Below are positions 5,226 to 5,500 of a stretch of 5,500 bases of DNA, piece after piece. The number at the start of each line of letters is the position of its first letter. The first letter of the stretch is position 1. The position numbers and the translations under genes were made by a program. Location of the stretch: the NCBI GenBank assembly GCA_964392085.1, contig CAYMOV010000160.1, positions 1 to 5,500 of the forward strand, written 5' to 3'. Source of the DNA: CAYMOV01 sp964392085. Lineage in GTDB: Bacteria; Oederibacteriota; Muellerivitia; Muellerivitales; Muellerivitaceae. Below the pieces are notes generated by a model. The model saw only the letters and a list, made by a program, of their open reading frames with translations, was not told the DNA's origin and searched no databases.

Positions 5226-5253
5226 ATTGTACCAGTGACCGGCGGGATTTCAA
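5226..5253 (-). promoter_or_regulatory. Sigma70-type promoter of the exporter gene
   Basis: The minus strand reads TTGAAA (5253-5248), a 16-nt gap, then TACAAT (5231-5226), with TGG just before it making an extended -10. Both boxes match the consensus at five of six bases. Transcription would begin near 5219, leaving a leader of about 110 nt before the exporter ATG. This is the best promoter in the window. Confidence 0.6.
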
Positions 5254-5264
5254 AACGCCACCGC

Positions 5265-5293
5265 TGGACAGGACCGAAAGGTTCCCGGACAAT
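5265..5293 (+). promoter_or_regulatory. Candidate promoter giving a leaderless transcript
   Basis: TGGACA (5265-5270), a 17-nt gap and GACAAT (5288-5293) resemble sigma70 boxes (five and four of six matches). The -10 ends 6 nt before the ATG at 5300, so the transcript would start at or next to the start codon. There is no ribosome binding site in the usual place, which agrees with leaderless translation. Confidence 0.35.
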
Positions 5294-5299
5294 ACCCCG

Positions 5300-5500
5300 A
5301 TGTCCGACCCCCGCCCCCCCGCCGGTTACCACCTCGCCCGGTTCTTCTTCGTCAAGCTCCTGGGCCTGACCTTCCTGGTCGCGTTCCTCTCGGCCTGGGC
5401 CCAGATGCCGGGCCTCGTCGGGAGCCACGGCCTGCTCCCGGCGGGCCAGATGATCTCCGAGTCCACCCGGCTTTTGCCGGAGGCCTGGAAGCGGGTTTGG
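5300..5500 (+). CDS. Lipase maturation factor family membrane protein (N-terminal fragment)
   Basis: The first 67 residues are visible; the gene continues past the window. After a short polar start (MSDPRPPAGYH) comes a helix, about LARFFFVKLLGLTFLVAFLS (12-31), then QMPGLVGSHGLLPAGQ (35-50). A first helix of the form R-F-x-F-x-K/R-x-L-G-L followed by G-x-x-G-L-L-P is the opening of lipase maturation factor (LMF1-like) proteins and related HTTM-domain proteins. In animals LMF1 helps lipases fold in the ER; the job of the bacterial versions is not settled. The start is the first ATG in frame and has no ribosome binding site; AAAGG at 5277-5281 is too far. The gene diverges from the exporter. 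The family call rests on a short N-terminal stretch. Confidence 0.7.
   Translation, partial: MSDPRPPAGYHLARFFFVKLLGLTFLVAFLSAWAQMPGLVGSHGLLPAGQMISESTRLLPEAWKRVW

Noticed and set aside
4207..5292. 361-codon - strand open frame overlapping the exporter
   Set aside because: It is a shifted-frame shadow, Gly/Arg/Pro-rich with no membrane pattern, while the exporter frame matches YedA throughout.
5174..5428. 84-codon - strand frame in the divergent region
   Set aside because: It spans the start of the lipase maturation factor gene in antisense and is charged low-complexity sequence typical of a shadow.

Overview
The window looks like chromosomal DNA of an uncultivated, fairly GC-rich Gram-negative bacterium. 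Coding regions are strongly GC-biased. The spacers, and one small gene at about 933-1283, are clearly AT-richer. Several short intergenic repeats of the kind common in environmental bacterial genomes are present. The gene set does not fix a phylum. The 72-residue Cys-rich protein recalls deltaproteobacterial families, but that is from memory, and no rRNA or marker gene is present.

Layout, left to right. (1) Positions 1-191, + strand: the last 62 codons of a MalG-type sugar ABC transporter permease, with its stop codon in the loop of a perfect hairpin. (2) 192-466: a non-coding, AT-rich spacer. (3) 467-685, +: a small Cys-rich protein with a good ribosome binding site. It is followed by a signal-peptide-like reading frame (712-795) that stops inside a MITE-like element (784-878). 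(4) 933-4004, - strand: four genes, read right to left as a delta-9-type fatty acid desaturase (311 aa), an endonuclease V-type pyrimidine dimer glycosylase (162 aa, TTG start), a TIGR01777/YfcH-type SDR protein (304 aa) and a two-helix membrane protein (116 aa). (5) 4152-5108, -: a YedA-like EamA/DMT exporter with a good promoter and a potentially structured leader. (6) 5300 to the end, +: the first 67 residues of a lipase maturation factor family membrane protein, divergent from the exporter and possibly leaderless.

How the genes relate. The SDR gene and the small membrane protein gene are only 16 nt apart and are probably co-transcribed. The other minus-strand genes are separated by about 65-250 nt. 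A dimer glycosylase, a desaturase and a TIGR01777 SDR would fit a light, UV or membrane-stress theme, but this is only suggestive. The most distinctive feature is that each of three successive minus-strand genes (exporter, desaturase, glycosylase) ends inside a different short AT-rich or simple repeat, which supplies a non-conserved C-terminal tail. I found no CRISPR array, tRNA, rRNA, transposase or phage gene, and no convincing new multi-gene system.
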